A model generated the notes under the pieces. It searched no databases, was not told the origin of the DNA, and worked only from the letters and a program-made list of their open reading frames with translations. Shown here piece by piece: positions 43,747 through 57,364 of a stretch of DNA of 64,000 nucleotides (position 1 is its first letter; each line of letters begins with the position of its first letter). A program made the position numbers and the translations under genes. The DNA is from Ophiodon elongatus (taxonomy: Eukaryota; Chordata; Actinopteri; Perciformes; Hexagrammidae), in the NCBI GenBank assembly GCA_016806645.1, contig JACSYO010001315.1:2367501-2431500 (forward strand), written 5' to 3'.

Positions 43747-46700
43747 GTGTGTGTTTGTGTGTGTGTGTGTGTGTGTGTTTTGACTTATAATGGTCCTAAA
43801 ACACTGTTTTACATCTTCAGGGCTGGAAAAAATATTCTAAATTGTTCAGATAAGAAATCTGAGATGGCAAAATCAATTCTCGATTGAATTTAAACAACCG
43901 GTGATGAGGGGCTGCAAGTATACATCACTTTGTATTAACGGGGTAACGAGCCCTAAGAGGGTGGGAAGTTATGCACACACTTCTGAGAGGTTGTTAGACT
44001 GGATTTGGAAAAGGTTTGCTTTATTCCACTTCAAATCCCCCTCTTGCTGACTGCAGTTTCCTAGAGAGTCATTAGTGGGACTGAGTTCTTTTCTGGGGAA
44101 AAACGGTGGATTTCCGGATGTCTGTGTGTGGAGAACTGGGCATCGTTGAGATGTCCCGGGAGAGATGTACACACTTAACAGTAAAAGTCTGTGGAGATAA
44201 TGTTGGTGCGTGACCGACATCCTGTCTTCACCAGCGCAGCACCGTGGAAGTGCCAACAGTTTGGGGCTGTGGACGCACACTTGTAGAGCCAATTTAGGTT
44301 TAGTTTAAGTGGAACAAAGCTATCAACTATGTGACTACATGTCACATATGGCTTCGATAGTAGTTTAGTGCACTGCACGGACACAGGCAACCCTGCAAGC
44401 ACACATGTACACACACAAATACACGTACACACCGATTTCCTTTTAAGGGTCAGTGTTTGTGTCAGTGCGCTGGGACTGCAGGGCTGAGAGGCACAAGGAC
44501 GGGCCTGCCACAGGATGTGAGGAGGGTGTGGTGCTCGAGTTTTCTCATTCTCCCACAGACCCTGGGACATTTTCGGACATATACATAGTTGTTAAGAAAC
44601 CAGTTGCACATGGTTTACCCCTGTCTGGCTCCAGAAAATGTATCTAAAATGTCCCAGAGATTGTGAAAACACATGCATGCTTGTGACGCCCTCTCCACTA
44701 ACTCATTCATTCACAAACACCCAGAGTCCTTTCCCACCTCGGCGCTCCCCTACGCAGAGGTTAATGAACTTGTTTTGAAATTCCTTCACCTCTTGACAGG
44801 AACTACATTCCAAGCCTTGAAAATAGCGGCTAAAACAAAGAGAGGAAGTGATGTGAGAGCACTTCCTACCGACTCCCCTCTGAATTTATCTCAATCCTGC
44901 AGACTTGCTCACCCCTCGCCTCCCGCTCGGCCCCACCCTGACCGACACTATGAAAATCGGGGCAGATTTGCTGCTCCAACCTTTTATCCGCGCACATCAG
45001 TTAGGTTAACCCCGCTGTTGAACATCAAGCGAGCAACATCTTCCAATTGTTGCCCTTCTTTGATCCTCATTGTGCGAGCCTTCACTCAGCCAAAACCGGC
45101 CTGGTTGTGATTATCCGCCCTGTTTGGCCCAAACTTAAATTTCTCCTCCGTCCCCTTGACGTAAATGTAGATGTATTGGTGGTGAGAAGTGGAGGATACA
45201 TCTGTTACATGTGTCGGAGTGTATTTTGCGCTTGATTCAATGCAAACCTTCTGTGACCTACGACCTCTGATTCATATGGCATTCTGCCACAGGGACTGTG
45301 GTGGGCAATGGCAGTGAGCAAAATATCTTTGTCTCACACATCACATTGGGTTCGCTGTTTGCAAGTCTGTACTTTCCCCTCGACTGTTTATTTTGTCATG
45401 ATTCATTTGAATGTGACAAATGTTCATCATGCAGACGACTTCTTTTAGAAAAATATGCAAACCTAAGCTGTTCCCATAATGGAAAATATCTTTCATCTAT
45501 TTCTTCCATCCAGTCACTGCACAGGTACAGTTGGTTGACTCCATAATACATTTGCTACAGCATGAATGACACGATAGTTTTTCAATTTAGGCTGTATAAA
45601 CATTCGAGCTTTAATCTGCAGTGTACATTGATAGAAATCATTTAGCAAGGCTGTAGCACGGGACTTTTAACGTTGATGTAATGGTTCTTTAGGCAACATT
45701 AGACGGAGAATAAGAAGTGGGAGACAGGAAGCTCCATTTAGTTACTCGCTCAATCTCCAGAAGCAGAACTTCCGGTTGACGGGTGCTTCCCTTCGTTAAC
45801 GCTACAATAATATAGGAGCCGAGTGCGGGCTGATACATGGGGAGATGGACAGGAGGGAAGGGTGGACTGACAAGGGGATAAAAGTGATACAAAACCACCC
45901 TGTGCAGCGGCAGTGGAATTACAAATCTATGATGTCGGGGGGAGCCGTTAAGCAGAGAGGGGGGGGGGTCTGTTTGGGCAGCAACATTGCCTGCTGATCC
46001 GTCGCTGTTCTACTAACAGTGAAAAGGTGTAAAATAGATCCCATTTGTTGTGATTTCTGCAGTGGAAAAATCCACATAGCATTGTGTATGTGTAGTGAAA
46101 GAGAGGTGATATGAACTACACTATGTTTATGTTTCACCACAGAAAATACATGAACCCCGCTGCCAGTTTATTTTTGAAATTCTCTCAAGAAAAACAAGTT
46201 CAATTCTTCCTCCGCCACACTGCGGGTCTGGCTTAGGTTGCATTCAAGGACAGAAAACAAGTCTGGTGACTGTGTTTCCTGCTCCACGGACGCAGATATC
46301 CGTGTTTCTTGTCTTGCCTCTCACCTCCAAATCATCCTCTTGGGTCTCTGTCATTGGCACCATCTGCTTAATTTCCCAGCATGTAATGTATACACTGAAA
46401 AACACATCTCCCAAGCAGCAAAACCCTCAATGAACAGCGTAATGAAGTGCTGACATCCCATACAGGGAAAAAACCCTCAGTTCAATCATGTATGCACACG
46501 CATTCATACGAGTTCAAGTTTCTCCTCTCTATATGAACTATATGAATGCATGTTTTGCGCTTTGTGACTGGTGGTAAGATTTAAAGGCCGCTAATGTGTG
46601 GGACGATGACCTCCAGAGCGACTACCCCGCCTACTCCTGGCCAAAGTAGCGCGGTGAGGTTCCCCATTTTAACAAGTCTCTGCAGGCCCATCCGTCTTCC

Positions 46701-46884
46701 TAGAGAGCCTGTCAGTCTGCGCTCAGGGATTTATCAGCTTGAAAAATGAACCAGCTCACATGAAAAGGCGCCATCAGAGGCTACCGGGCACAAAGGGGGC
46801 CTAACATGATTTTGGATGTCGCAGAGCTGCTGCTCGACTGTCTGCTAACTCCACTGGACTAAATCATAACCTTGTCCACTCTGC
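40850..46884. other. Intergenic stretch without a supportable gene
   Basis: Includes the 115-bp (TG)n tract at 43665-43779. Frames such as 44673-45110 and 42504-42749 are open but show no known domain and no splice context. Nothing else seen. Confidence 0.55.
43665..43779. repeat. Long (TG)n microsatellite
   Basis: About 115 bases of TG with two small breaks near 43745 and 43755. Confidence 0.95.
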
Positions 46885-46923
46885 CAGTGGTGGGAAGTGC
46901 ATTTACTCAAGTGCTGTACTTAA

Positions 46924-47348
46924 AGCCGGTAAAGTCGCTAACTTTAATAAAAAATAACTTTTGGTCATGTTTGCTCAAACTATCGGACAGCTCCCAAAGG
47001 CATTTGCAAGATTCCCCCTTACCGGAAGAAAAACCACCAATCAGAGCCGAGGAATCTCTAACTCAGCCAATCACTGCTCGTGAAACTCCGATCAAACTGT
47101 CAAGCTATGCAGCGCTGATCAAATATAAATCAAGATTCTGTTACTGCATTGTCTATATATATACAGTATATATATTTTCTTTTTTCTTTTTTTGGGGGGG
47201 TGATGGAGTCTTGCAAATGCCATTAGGAATACCAAAAGGAAGAGTTTTTCACAAATTATCTGTTTCATGTACTACTGTCAGAATATAGTGACAGTTTGAG
47301 CAAATATGACACAAACTTATTCTTATTTAAGTTACTGACTGTAGCCCT
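46924..47348 (+). mobile_element. Inverted-repeat MITE nested in the outer element
   Basis: The left end AAGCCGGTAAAGTCGCTAAC...GTTTGCTCAAACT is matched by the inverse of the right end AGTTTGAGCAAATATGACAC...CTGACTGTAGCCCT, giving imperfect inverted repeats of about 55 bases. TTAA/TAA occurs on both sides, consistent with a three-base target duplication as in Harbinger-type elements. Contains an internal TA run and T/G runs. Confidence 0.65.
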
Positions 47349-47625
47349 AAATAACTTTGAGGTACTTGTACTTTACTTGAGTATTTCCATTTTCTGCTAC
47401 TTTTTTATACTTTTAATTCACTGTATTTGATAGGGAAATACTTCACTACATTTATTTGATGATTTTAGTTACAAGTTGCTTTAAAGATTCAGATTATGAC
47501 TACAAAATATAGTCAACTAATAAATGATAATGTATTGATATAGATTATGACACTGAAGTAATTAAAAATTAAAAATTATTCCAAAATTGGTCAAATTCTG
47601 CATAATGAACTTCTGGCATTTTTTC

Positions 47626-48104
47626 GGGAACATATAACGCTTATTTCCTGGTTCATACTTGTATTTTGTGTTTCTTCTAGAACATGTTGACATGTTTAAT
47701 TGATGTTCGATTAAAGTAGATTCTGTCTACCTGTATTCACCCTCCGTCTTCAACCCTCTGTTTTAGCGCCTGTATCTTTAAGCCCCTCTCCTGTAAAAAG
47801 CCCAGCCTGCTCTGATTGGCTTGCCAGAAAAATATAGTGCACGTTATCAAAGATAGTTCTCAAACCGTGGGTGGAGATACTCAGATCGTGGGCGGTATGT
47901 TCGAATGAAACCTGCATGTGACATCGGGAGCGGAGCCACATCTGAGTGGCTTGTTGAATCACATGTTTTCTGAACCAGGCCGCCCACAAATAAACTGACT
48001 GGTTCGTCTTATTTCAGAGGTCGAGGGTTGGTAGCTACTCCAGATACACAAATGTATGTGCAAAAGCACTGAAAATAACAAGTGTTTCATATGTCCCCTT
48101 TAAG
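47626..48104 (+). mobile_element. MITE of the TTAAAGGGAACATAT family, copy 2, nested
   Basis: Begins GGGAACATATAACGC and ends TTTCATATGTCCCCTTTAAG, inverted termini. The interior GTGGGTGGAGATACTCAGAT is shared with 23155-23485. It interrupts the outer element after CTTCTGGCATT. Confidence 0.7.
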
Positions 48105-48501
48105 TATATGCTGATGCAAATTTTTTACTTAAGTAAAAGATCTGAGTACTTCTTCCACCACAGCACACTAGTGCATAAAAGGTGTTTCTGTTGCTTTCCA
48201 TCCAAGCCAGAGATTGCTCTTAGTCTAATTTAGCATGTTAGAATGTTACTGAGTCAAACAACAAATGTGCGTCAGTATTTGCATCAGACAAAAGTTTAAT
48301 GCGGAAGTTTTTCTTGGTATTCGTGTGGACATGGTGTGGGTGGCAGTTAATCATAGCAGTGAGGGGAAGGGGGGTGGGGGGGGGGGAGGTTGGTGAGTTT
48401 AACTTTAATGCTGGTAGAGTCTGTCTGCGCTGAGTCACATTCACAGTTCAATCAGTACTCTGAGTTTGTGATCCTTCTCTCTGTAACAGCATTTATTATC
48501 C

Positions 48502-48503
<2 letters not shown>

Positions 48504-48595
<92 letters not shown>
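48504..48595. repeat. Long pure (TG)n microsatellite
   Basis: About 46 uninterrupted units, the longest pure tract in the window. Confidence 0.95.
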
Positions 48596-48597
<2 letters not shown>

Positions 48598-48889
48598 GAA
48601 CAGGGGGGGTCAAAGAGCAAAGGAGGGAGAGTGAAAGGGAGTGAGAAATGAAAAGGAGTCCCAGAGTTGCGATGTATAAAGGTTGCAGATGGCTTAAGCG
48701 ACCTCTCGCTCTCCATCGTTGTCAGGAAAAATGAAGGCAATTAACTCTTATCTCACAGCTGAGCCGTCTATCGCGTCCCTCAGTGTCACGTCACAGCTTT
48801 TAGTGGGAGGGTGACATGCTGTGTGTGTGCTGAGGGTTACTACTAATCTGTCTGAGACAGTTTGTCCACCTGAGCAGACAGCATGATAA

Positions 48890-49395
48890 TCCTCTTTGGC
48901 TCTGGTACTTGATGTAACATTTCCTCAAATATCGTACTCGTGCACCTTTTATGCCTCTATTTTACCACCATTCAGAGGGAACTGTTGTATTTTCCACCCA
49001 AGTTCATTAGTTTGAAAGCTACAGCACATTCCAGCTACAAGGGAATTAAAAACAAGGCATTAAGACAAATAAATATAAATATTCTAACATATAATTATTA
49101 AAGGATTAGGTTTTGTTTTACACATATAAAACATTTGGTCTCATGTAAAGCAGCAGTGGAATGCCATTTATTGCTTTGAAAATATCCTAATATTGTAATA
49201 CCCAATTTCCAGCATACCGAACAGTACTTAAAATAGTTTTTAGCTCCACCAACAGTAAAATGCTGCCCACATGTTGCATATAAAGCATTAGTCATAATGA
49301 TCTTATAATACAATAAACTCTCTGAGAGGACACGTTCTGCATAGTGAATACTTATTTAAGGTCATTATACTCATCATACTTGTGTAAATTGATTT
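48890..49395 (+). mobile_element. Diverged copy of the CAGTGGTGGAA-family MITE
   Basis: TTCAGAGGGAACTGTTGTATT, TAGCTCCACCAACAGTAAAATG, then TTCTGCATAGTGAATACTTA follow the order of internal segments of the outer element at 46885, heavily mutated. Ends are not identifiable. Confidence 0.5.
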
Positions 49396-49539
49396 AAGCA
49401 CCATTTATCATGCAAGTCATTTCAATGCTGTGCTTTATTTATTGATACGTTAACTTTAACCTGCACGAACCGATTCTTTTGGCCACTTGGGGGCGATGGG
49501 GTTTACGTTAAGGAATCACCAAAAGTGATCAACAGTTCA

Positions 49540-49760
49540 TCCTGTCTGGAACATTAATGTGTGTGACTCAAATTTCACGGCAACCCATCCAACCTTTGCT
49601 GAGATATTTCACTCGAAACCACAAATGATCAGCCTCACAGTGGCGCCAGAGGGAGGAATCCGGGGGATCACAGGAACTCGGTAGGATTCATTAATATCTG
49701 TGCAATTCATGCAATATGTGTCGAGATATTTCAGTCCGGTCCAAACTGGTCTCAACGTTG
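49540..49760 (-). mobile_element. Dispersed degenerate repeat, inverted copy
   Basis: The reverse complement reads GGATTCCTCCCTCTGGCGCC, then ACTGTGAGGCTGATCATTTG, TGGTTTCGAGTGAAATATCT and a second CTGAAATATCT-type phrase, the markers of the copies at 26040 and 56680. Confidence 0.6.
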
Positions 49761-50234
49761 CCTCCCCGAGAGTCCCTCTGGCCTTTTCTGTCAGTAGCTG
49801 ATGAAGGACAGCCGGTGGAGCAGGTGGGTGTAAAACAAGCCCTGTGTTTGTTTGTTTTCTCACCCCCACCTGCTGTTGCTTCCTCCTTTTCATTTATTCT
49901 GGGTTCCCCTCATATCATCCTTCACGTCTCGGTCTGCGGCAGGTTGTTCCCAAGCCCCTCTCACAGCAGGGACTCCCACATGGCAGATAGTTCACTCCTG
50001 CCTCTGATCCGGTCGTAGTTCGGCTTCATTCACATTCACCCGAGTTGCCCGTAACCACGCGATCACGCACACTGTTCACCTGGTTTCATTGACTTGTTAC
50101 TTACTTCTGTTCATTTTTCTGGCTACTTTTTAACAGCAGTTCTCGTCTCTACTCAAGTCGCATTCAGTGCACCTCTTTGAAGAATCCGTGACCCCAGTTC
50201 AGTGTGTGTTTGTTTAGCTTTTAGACCAGAAGGT

Positions 50235-50335
<101 letters not shown>

Positions 50336-52261
50336 GCAAACAAACAAGACTGAAAGGGCCAGTTACCTTCAAGATCCCCACAGGTGTGTTTGGCCGTCCC
50401 TGTCCTTTCACTGCTCCCTTTGTTGATAAAAACACACACAAAAAAACAGTCTTTTTGTCTCAGCTGTCACCTTGAAACCCCCTCTGCAGTTTTTGTTTGG
50501 TTTGTAATTTGCTCATGTGACCATATGGCGCCTCACAGACTAGAGTAATTTAAATAAATTAAACACATTAATAATCTCCTATACATTTCCTTGCCATGTA
50601 GTCATAAGGCTAGCTATATTAATCAAGTTCTATATGCTTTTTTTTTTTTTTTTACATTGTGGTCACAGTCCATGGATTTTAAATCAAATTTGTCATGTTT
50701 TCAGGCTTTTTAAAACAATAAATAACCACTATTCGGCTTAAGCGCTTTTGCTGATTGATAGCTCACATCGACGTGAGGCTTGTCTTGGAGCTCGGTCTCT
50801 CAACCTAGAAGCAGAAGAGTGATAGTAATTTTCTTCCACAAACACATTATGTCCCAAAATTCTTGTTGTACTGAGAAAAGTGGACGTTTGGTTTTTCAAA
50901 ATAAAAGTTAGAAATCGTACACAAAAGTGTATGAGCGGACCAAAAGTGTTACACAGTCGTCTATGTGGCCGAGTATGTTTTAATAAAGCACGATTCATGT
51001 TTTTTGGCTTCTGCCCAGCTTGAACCTTATAGCTCCCTCCGTAAGGTTTTTACAACTGTCAGCCAAACATGTCGGTCCTTTTCGTCACCTTCGGAGCTCC
51101 CAGCGGGTTCCTCAGCTCAGCTTCATACGTCTTCTGTAATCAGTGGGGTTGAGTGTGTTTGCCAACAAGACAGGTCCACAGTGGATAATACGTTGGTTGG
51201 TTCAAGGTTAATATTGTAAAATGACTGTAACGCCAAGAGACATTTAGATTGTTCATACTGTTCCAACAAATCTGCAAGACTGCAGATTCAGGTGATAATT
51301 CTCTGCAGGTTCATCACTACGCGCGTCACTACCCTTTTCACTTTGCCTCATTGTCTTCACATTGACATGATGTACTGTTAGAAAAATGCTTATGAATTGA
51401 AGTAAAAGGGGAACATTATACACGGTAGAAACGGAAAAGGAATGTCGATGCAATAACACGCTGTGGATCACGATCGTGTCACAGGTCACACATACATTTC
51501 AGAATATTAAAAAAAAGAATCTGGAGGAAAGAACTGAATAACAATACGATGAGGTACCATTCAATCACATTATCAAGGTCCTCTTTGCACTCGACCCAGC
51601 CTGCTTGACAGCCCCCCCCCCTCCACCCACCCACCCCCCTTGGTCTGGGAGGTCGGCTGCATGGAACGTTCACCACCTGAGAGAGGAAGGCTGCGGCGGA
51701 TGTTGGTTATGAAATCACTTCCTGCTCGAGGTCTGAATATAGTCATGATGGGGTACAGAGGGGATGTTTATATAGTGGACTGCAGCGGCTCCTGACACAA
51801 TAGGGACAGCATGTTTGTTGGATGACGACAGGCATTGTATTGTTGTACAAAATGTATTCTCTCTCTCTCTCTCTCTACGTTTCTTTCTTCATGTAGAGCT
51901 CCACTTAGCCCCTTGTTGCTCTGTATTGTCCTGTTGCATCCTGGGATATCTGTGATCCCGATTTTGCTGTGGAGCATTCAGCTTGGAGGACGTGCGTTGC
52001 CTTGACATTCGTTTGGCGGCCGGCAGAAAACACATCTCACTCATTCGAACACGCTGTTTCTCAATCACTTTCCATGCTGGTAGTGCAGCACAGATCTGAG
52101 AGCAGGTGTTCCAGGTTATCTGTGTCAAATGGACTCTTCCTTCCTCTCCGAGCCGTGTCTGGGCCTGTTTGATGGACTCCTCCGCTCTCCTGGGCCGTCG
52201 TCCATAGAGGTTTCTCCGCAGTCCACGCTGTCTATGTATGATTTAACGGAACTTAGGGCAG

Positions 52262-52262
<1 letters not shown>

Positions 52263-52327
<65 letters not shown>
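52263..52327. repeat. (CA)n microsatellite
   Basis: About 32 uninterrupted units. Confidence 0.95.
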
Positions 52328-52329
<2 letters not shown>

Positions 52330-52460
52330 CGGTTCGAATTCTCGGTGTGAAGACGGATCCTCACGTGTGTTTTGGGTTGATTTGTGTCATATTTCAGATG
52401 AGGTAATGGGTCTACCCTGTAGTGAGGATCCATTGGCAAACAAAACAAGATCCCTCAGTG

Positions 52461-55140
52461 ACCACCATCCATTTCAGACGACAGACAAGAAGTATGTAAT
52501 AGCACTTTTATTACAATAATAAACGATAAACTTTACTTTAATACACAAGGGAATGAGAACTAAAAGCCAAAAACTAAACACCAAAAATAGAGGGTAAAAC
52601 AAACCAAAATGTTGTAAAATCACGGAAAAGAAAAGAAAAAAAAGTGTTTTTTTGTTTGGAGCCCTGATATCCTCAGGCAGGTCTTTCCACACACTCCCTC
52701 CCTGACTCCAAAGGCTCTGTCACCTATATGTATGAATCTGGACCGTGGTACGATAGGTAACATAACAGCCTCTCTAGTATATTCAGTCTCCACATGTCTT
52801 GAACCTGCATTAACAGATATTTTTTTTTACACTTGAAGGTAGCGCAGCAGAGGCTCTTCAGTCCCTTGATGATCAAACACATGATGCAGTTGTTGCCACA
52901 TTAAATTTTTACTGTACTTCAGGTATGCCTCAACAGGAAGTAAACTAACTCAACTAACACAGTCTTACTTGAAATTTTAATAAATAACACATTCAGGATG
53001 TCTACTTTAGATTAATGAGCAACATTTCGATGAGTTGAGTGCTAACAGACCACACTGCTTTTTTCTCTACGTTTTACCAACAATCTATATTACATTTCTT
53101 GAATTAAATACAGATAAATATACGTTGGATGATTGATTGTAATGCTGAGGAGATGGTCCAGAAGAAGCACAGTCCAGCAACAATAGCAACTTTTCTAATT
53201 ATACACTATAAAAGGGTGTATATATAATGTATTTATTTTTGCTTTCACACTGAATTAAAATGTAAAAGTGTGATTATTTTCAATTAAACCACAGATGTAT
53301 CAGCCATAACAATCAAAATGGGTTATGCTTTTTTCTCTCAAATATTTCTACTTTTAAATGTTTTATTCTAGCAAACAATGTTTTACTGTTCACGTTTCTG
53401 TAACGGATGAATCAATTCAATCAGCAACATATTCTTCCTCAAATTGTTCTGCAGGAAAATTTCTACTATTAGGAATAGTAGTATCGTTTTCATGTAATTA
53501 TTCAAGATATTTACATAGGCTGCTTTGAAAACTACTCCAAAATGATTAAAAATCAAACTGAATTATTTGTATTTGTTTTATAAAATAGATTAATGAAAAC
53601 ATTAAATATATGATACTAACAACAGTTAATGTTCATTGTTGTTTTTTATTTCATGAACATTGTAAATTTAAATTAAATTTTTTAACTTCTTTAGCATCCC
53701 TACTTTTAGCATTAAATGATAATTCAACCGTTTGTTCCAGCAAATGTTTAGACAGTAAAAAAAGAATACTTACAGCATATATGTAATGGGATAACATTAA
53801 ATATATAATTCTAAAAGCAAGTCGTTTTTTTGTTGTAAATATTAAATTGTATTACATTTACTACCTTTACTAACCTTACCATAAAATTACGATTGAAATA
53901 TTTTGCAGAGCATGCTTTTAGAAAATGATTTCCCCCTTATTGGAAGTTACATAATTCTGTTCAGCCTCTGAATCTATGAGATGTTGAACAAAATATGCCT
54001 ACTTCTGAAAGTTAGACCAAACAAGAGTTCTCATGTCTGTAGTTACTGTTTGGTTGCTAACTTCCTGTAGAGAGGCGGACTGAAAAGGCACGTTTTAAAG
54101 ATACAGCGACATCTAGTGGATATATTTTAGCATAACATACCTAAACCAAGTGGTAGAGGAAGCTTAATCGGGGTTAGGTTTAATTCAACACATTTTTCAA
54201 TAAGATACAGTGACTCAAAATGTCCTCTACCGGTCGAGAAGGACATTAAGGTGAACGGGAGACTTAGGGAAATGGTGCACACTGACACTGAGTAATATGT
54301 GAAGGAATTGTATCAGGATCTATGATTGAATTTTATTGTTCGAGTGACTTTAAACAATAAAGCTATAATATTTTGTCAATTGGGAGCTCTAAAAGGTAAA
54401 ATGGTTTTGTACAAATTAATTGGGTGAAGCAAATGAGTACTGCAAACACATGTTGGCTTAACACCCATAACCCTAACATATCGGCTTTCTATTTTGGGTC
54501 ATGACCATAACTTTAATGCTGATGCGAGTGGCTTTCATATGAAAAAAACAACAAAAAAAAACACTGTTGCAAAAGAGCACAGTGTTTTCTTTGGACTTTT
54601 TTGGACTTTATACAAATGTGAAAGTCACTGAATCAGCAGAACTTCAGCCTGAGTTGAATATTTACAGCTCATGCAGCGAATGATAAGAGAGATAAGCTGA
54701 TGTGTTTCTGTAAACCCGTACCTACCACCACAGTAGACAACACACAAACGCAGAAAGGCTCAGGCCTCCTCACCTCCTGCTCCTCAGCCTCTCTGTGATG
54801 ACGGCCAGAGGACAGTGGAGGGGGCGGTTACCTGGATGTGAAGCAGCACTGGGACTCTTTATTGCATTTATAAACCGTTACTATGAAAAGTAACTGAATA
54901 AAAATCAAACTATATTTCCCTAAAATGGAAATACTTCAACATGGCACTGAGCACAGTACTTGAGTAAATCTTAATTTCCTAGCACTGTCAATTGATCAAT
55001 TATTGATGTAGAAATGTTGATGAGCAGCTTTAAAGTAAAAGAAAGATTAACAGTGACTGACGTTTATAACATTTATGTCTTGTCTTAGACTTTTCATATT
55101 GTTGCCCATGAGCAAGTTGAGAAAAAAGGTCCCCTGGTCT
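52461..55140. other. AT-rich intergenic stretch without a supportable gene
   Basis: Strongly AT-rich between about 52900 and 53950, with similar phrases recurring (ACATTAAATATAT near 53600 and 53795). No open frame of substance. A short palindrome CTACTATTAGGAATAGTAG is at 53462-53480. Confidence 0.55.
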
Positions 55141-55149
55141 TACTTCCTG

Positions 55150-55270
55150 TATCACTTTGGTCCTGACTGAAATATTTCAACAACTACGCAACTAGATGGA
55201 TTGCCATGATTTGATTCTTTTGGTGCCAACATGCATGTCAATGAGAGCCACAAGAAGATTACCAGTGAAT
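55150..55270 (+). mobile_element. Dispersed degenerate repeat, short copy
   Basis: CTGAAATATTTCAACAACTA, then GATGGATTGCCATGATTTGA and GGTGCCAACATGCATG match the start of the copy at 56680. Confidence 0.5.
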
Positions 55271-56249
55271 TGTTGCACTTGAAAGCATCACATGACACTC
55301 AAAGGGCAACATAATCTGATGCATTTTGGATGGAAAAGTAACTGAAGTGCTGACAGAAAAATGTGTTTTCAGACCACAGTCTCATTTCCTTCGAAAATGA
55401 CGGTAAAAGAAAAAAAGCTTTCGAAGTGACCACTGCATATGATTTAATAAGTATTGTATCTACTTTTTTTTCTCGTAATTTCCATAACCTCAATGGTGGA
55501 AGCTTTTTTAGCTTTTTTTTAATTTACTGTTATTCAGTTATTTGTGTGTTCTGCACTTTCCAAAAGACATTTTGTAATTCCCTCTGCGCCGGAAAAGCAG
55601 AGCCCCTCCTAGTGGTTATAAGCGGTATAACGAACGAGTAAACTGCACTGCACACTTCTGTCTTGTCTATTTTGTAACACATGGCACTCATTGCTATCTA
55701 ATCTCTCTTACCAATCAAGTCTCTGATCTCCTGATCAGAGACCTGATCTCTCTGTAGATGCCCTCATTGTTGACTTCACAGGAATGCTCTTTGGCCCTGG
55801 TTGGATCCTTAAAGTTGCCAGTGAGAGGTGTCAGGGCTATAAATTAAGGCTCAGGTTAGGTGAGGCGAACAGAAGGGGAGTGGGGGTCAGTGTGTGGTGG
55901 CAGTGTCCTCTGTTCATGGTGAGATTAGAGGTTGACCTGCCCCCCCCCCTTCCCTCAAAGCTCCAACTCCTCCACAAGTGCCCTCTCCCATTCTTTTACC
56001 AGTGAATGAACCAACTCTGGAGAAATTAGTGGGAATAAAAGACCTCCACTCAGGCACAACGCTACGAGTTTCCCACCTGGTAACAGAAGAGTTAAACAAC
56101 TTAACACAAACAAAATATTTAGCTCTCTCAGAGTCATCAAATCTTTTTCCAACATCCACAGTGAATAGACATTTTTACTCTGGAGGCAAAGTTTTCTTTC
56201 CCACTTGATCATCATTGCGTATGCCCAGACTTGTCAGGATCTTGAGTTA

Positions 56250-56312
56250 GTGTGTGTGTGTGTGTGGGGAGGGGGGTGGGGGAGTAGGAGGGTGGGGTGG
56301 GGGTGGGGGTTC
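56250..56312. repeat. (TG)n followed by a G-run tract
   Basis: A short TG run passes into GGGGAGGGGGGTGGGGGAG and further G runs, quadruplex-prone on the plus strand. A (TA)n run follows at 56456-56477. Confidence 0.8.
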
Positions 56313-56679
56313 CTGTTGCATAACACTATACACTCCTATTTTGTTTTCAAGACGAAATAAATCATGTTTATTTGTCACATACACAAGCATACACAGTGCA
56401 ATGCTTAGTGAAATGATTTTGTGCCTAGCAAAACTAGAATATAACATTACAGAATATATATATATATATATATATATTTAAAGAAATAATGAAGCAATGC
56501 ATCATATATTAATACGATTCAGGGAATGAAACAGTTTTAGAAACAACAAACCTAATAGACTACACTCACAGCGAAAGAAGCCCTGTCTTCCTGTGCCAAA
56601 TATCACAATACATTTTTACAATTAGCTTTCAGCCCTGTACATATTTGTTGGCTCTAGAGATGGAAATGGTGGCAATGGT

Positions 56680-57135
56680 TTGGTTCAAACTGAAATATCT
56701 TAACAATACGCTACTGGATGGATTGCCATGATTTTTGATGCCAACCTTCATGGTGCCGAGGAAATGGAATGAATTTGGTGATCCCCTGACTTTTCCTCTG
56801 GTGCCAGTATGAAGGTGACGCTCATGTCTCAGGATGAGGTTTCATTTTAATCATTTCGGTGCATGGTCCCTTAACTTCTCGTCAAGGACTATCAGGCTAA
56901 TGCTGAATGTGTCCAATACTTTATGGTTTATGACCAAATACTTCCATTACCCTCCGCATCACCTGCATTTTGTTTTTTGTAATAAGAAGCTATTATCATG
57001 CTCACATAAGACGACACCATAGCAAACATTAAACCTGTTATATGTAACCAGAATGTTAGCACGCCGACCTTCGTGTTTAGCTCAAATATCTGCTGTACTT
57101 GAGTACAGCCTCACATGATGTAGACTCTTAAATCT
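56680..57135 (+). mobile_element. Dispersed degenerate repeat, longest copy
   Basis: Runs from CTGAAATATCTTAACAATAC and GGATGGATTGCCATGATTTT through GGTGATCCCCTGACTTTTCC to GTACAGCCTCACATGATGTA and GACTCTT. The same order of markers is found at 26040-26262, so the copies share an ancestor. Confidence 0.65.
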
Positions 57136-57334
57136 GCCTCTTGCAAATCCCTGAACTTTAAATATAATGCTATAAATATCTGGAGTACTCTTTTAACTCA
57201 GCAGCTGGTTCACATTTTTTCCAAAGTAGTTAAAACTTTCAAATCCCGTATTTGAATAGAATATAAATTGAGTGTCAGACTAAATGCATGTTTCTCATAC
57301 AATGTTTCTCATACAATGTCAAACTTACAAAAAT

Positions 57335-57364
57335 AAGTGTGTTTGTCCTAAGACAAACACACTT
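57335..57364. repeat. Perfect 13-bp hairpin stem with 4-base loop
   Basis: AAGTGTGTTTGTC, loop CTAA, GACAAACACACTT. Just upstream, CATACAATGTTTCT-type sequence is tandemly repeated twice (57288-57318). No following T run on either strand marks it as a terminator. Confidence 0.85.

Larger units (their letters stand above)
46885..48162 (+). mobile_element. hAT-like MITE carrying two nested insertions
   Basis: The outer element starts CAGTGGTGGGAAGTGCATTT and ends GAGTACTTCTTCCACCACAG, inverted termini of a family very common in fish. Its body resumes at 47350 (TTTGAGGTACTTGTACTTTA) and again at 48105. The two gaps are filled by different inverted-repeat elements at 46924-47348 and 47626-48104. 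No transposase is encoded. Confidence 0.75.

Noticed and set aside
43666..43887. Cys-Val repeat proteins from (TG)n tracts here and at 48390, 50202, 50221 and 52125.
   Set aside because: Translation of dinucleotide repeats, not genes.
44673..45110. 145-codon plus-strand frame.
   Set aside because: Composition is not protein-like in a conserved way, no domain is visible, and there is no splice context.
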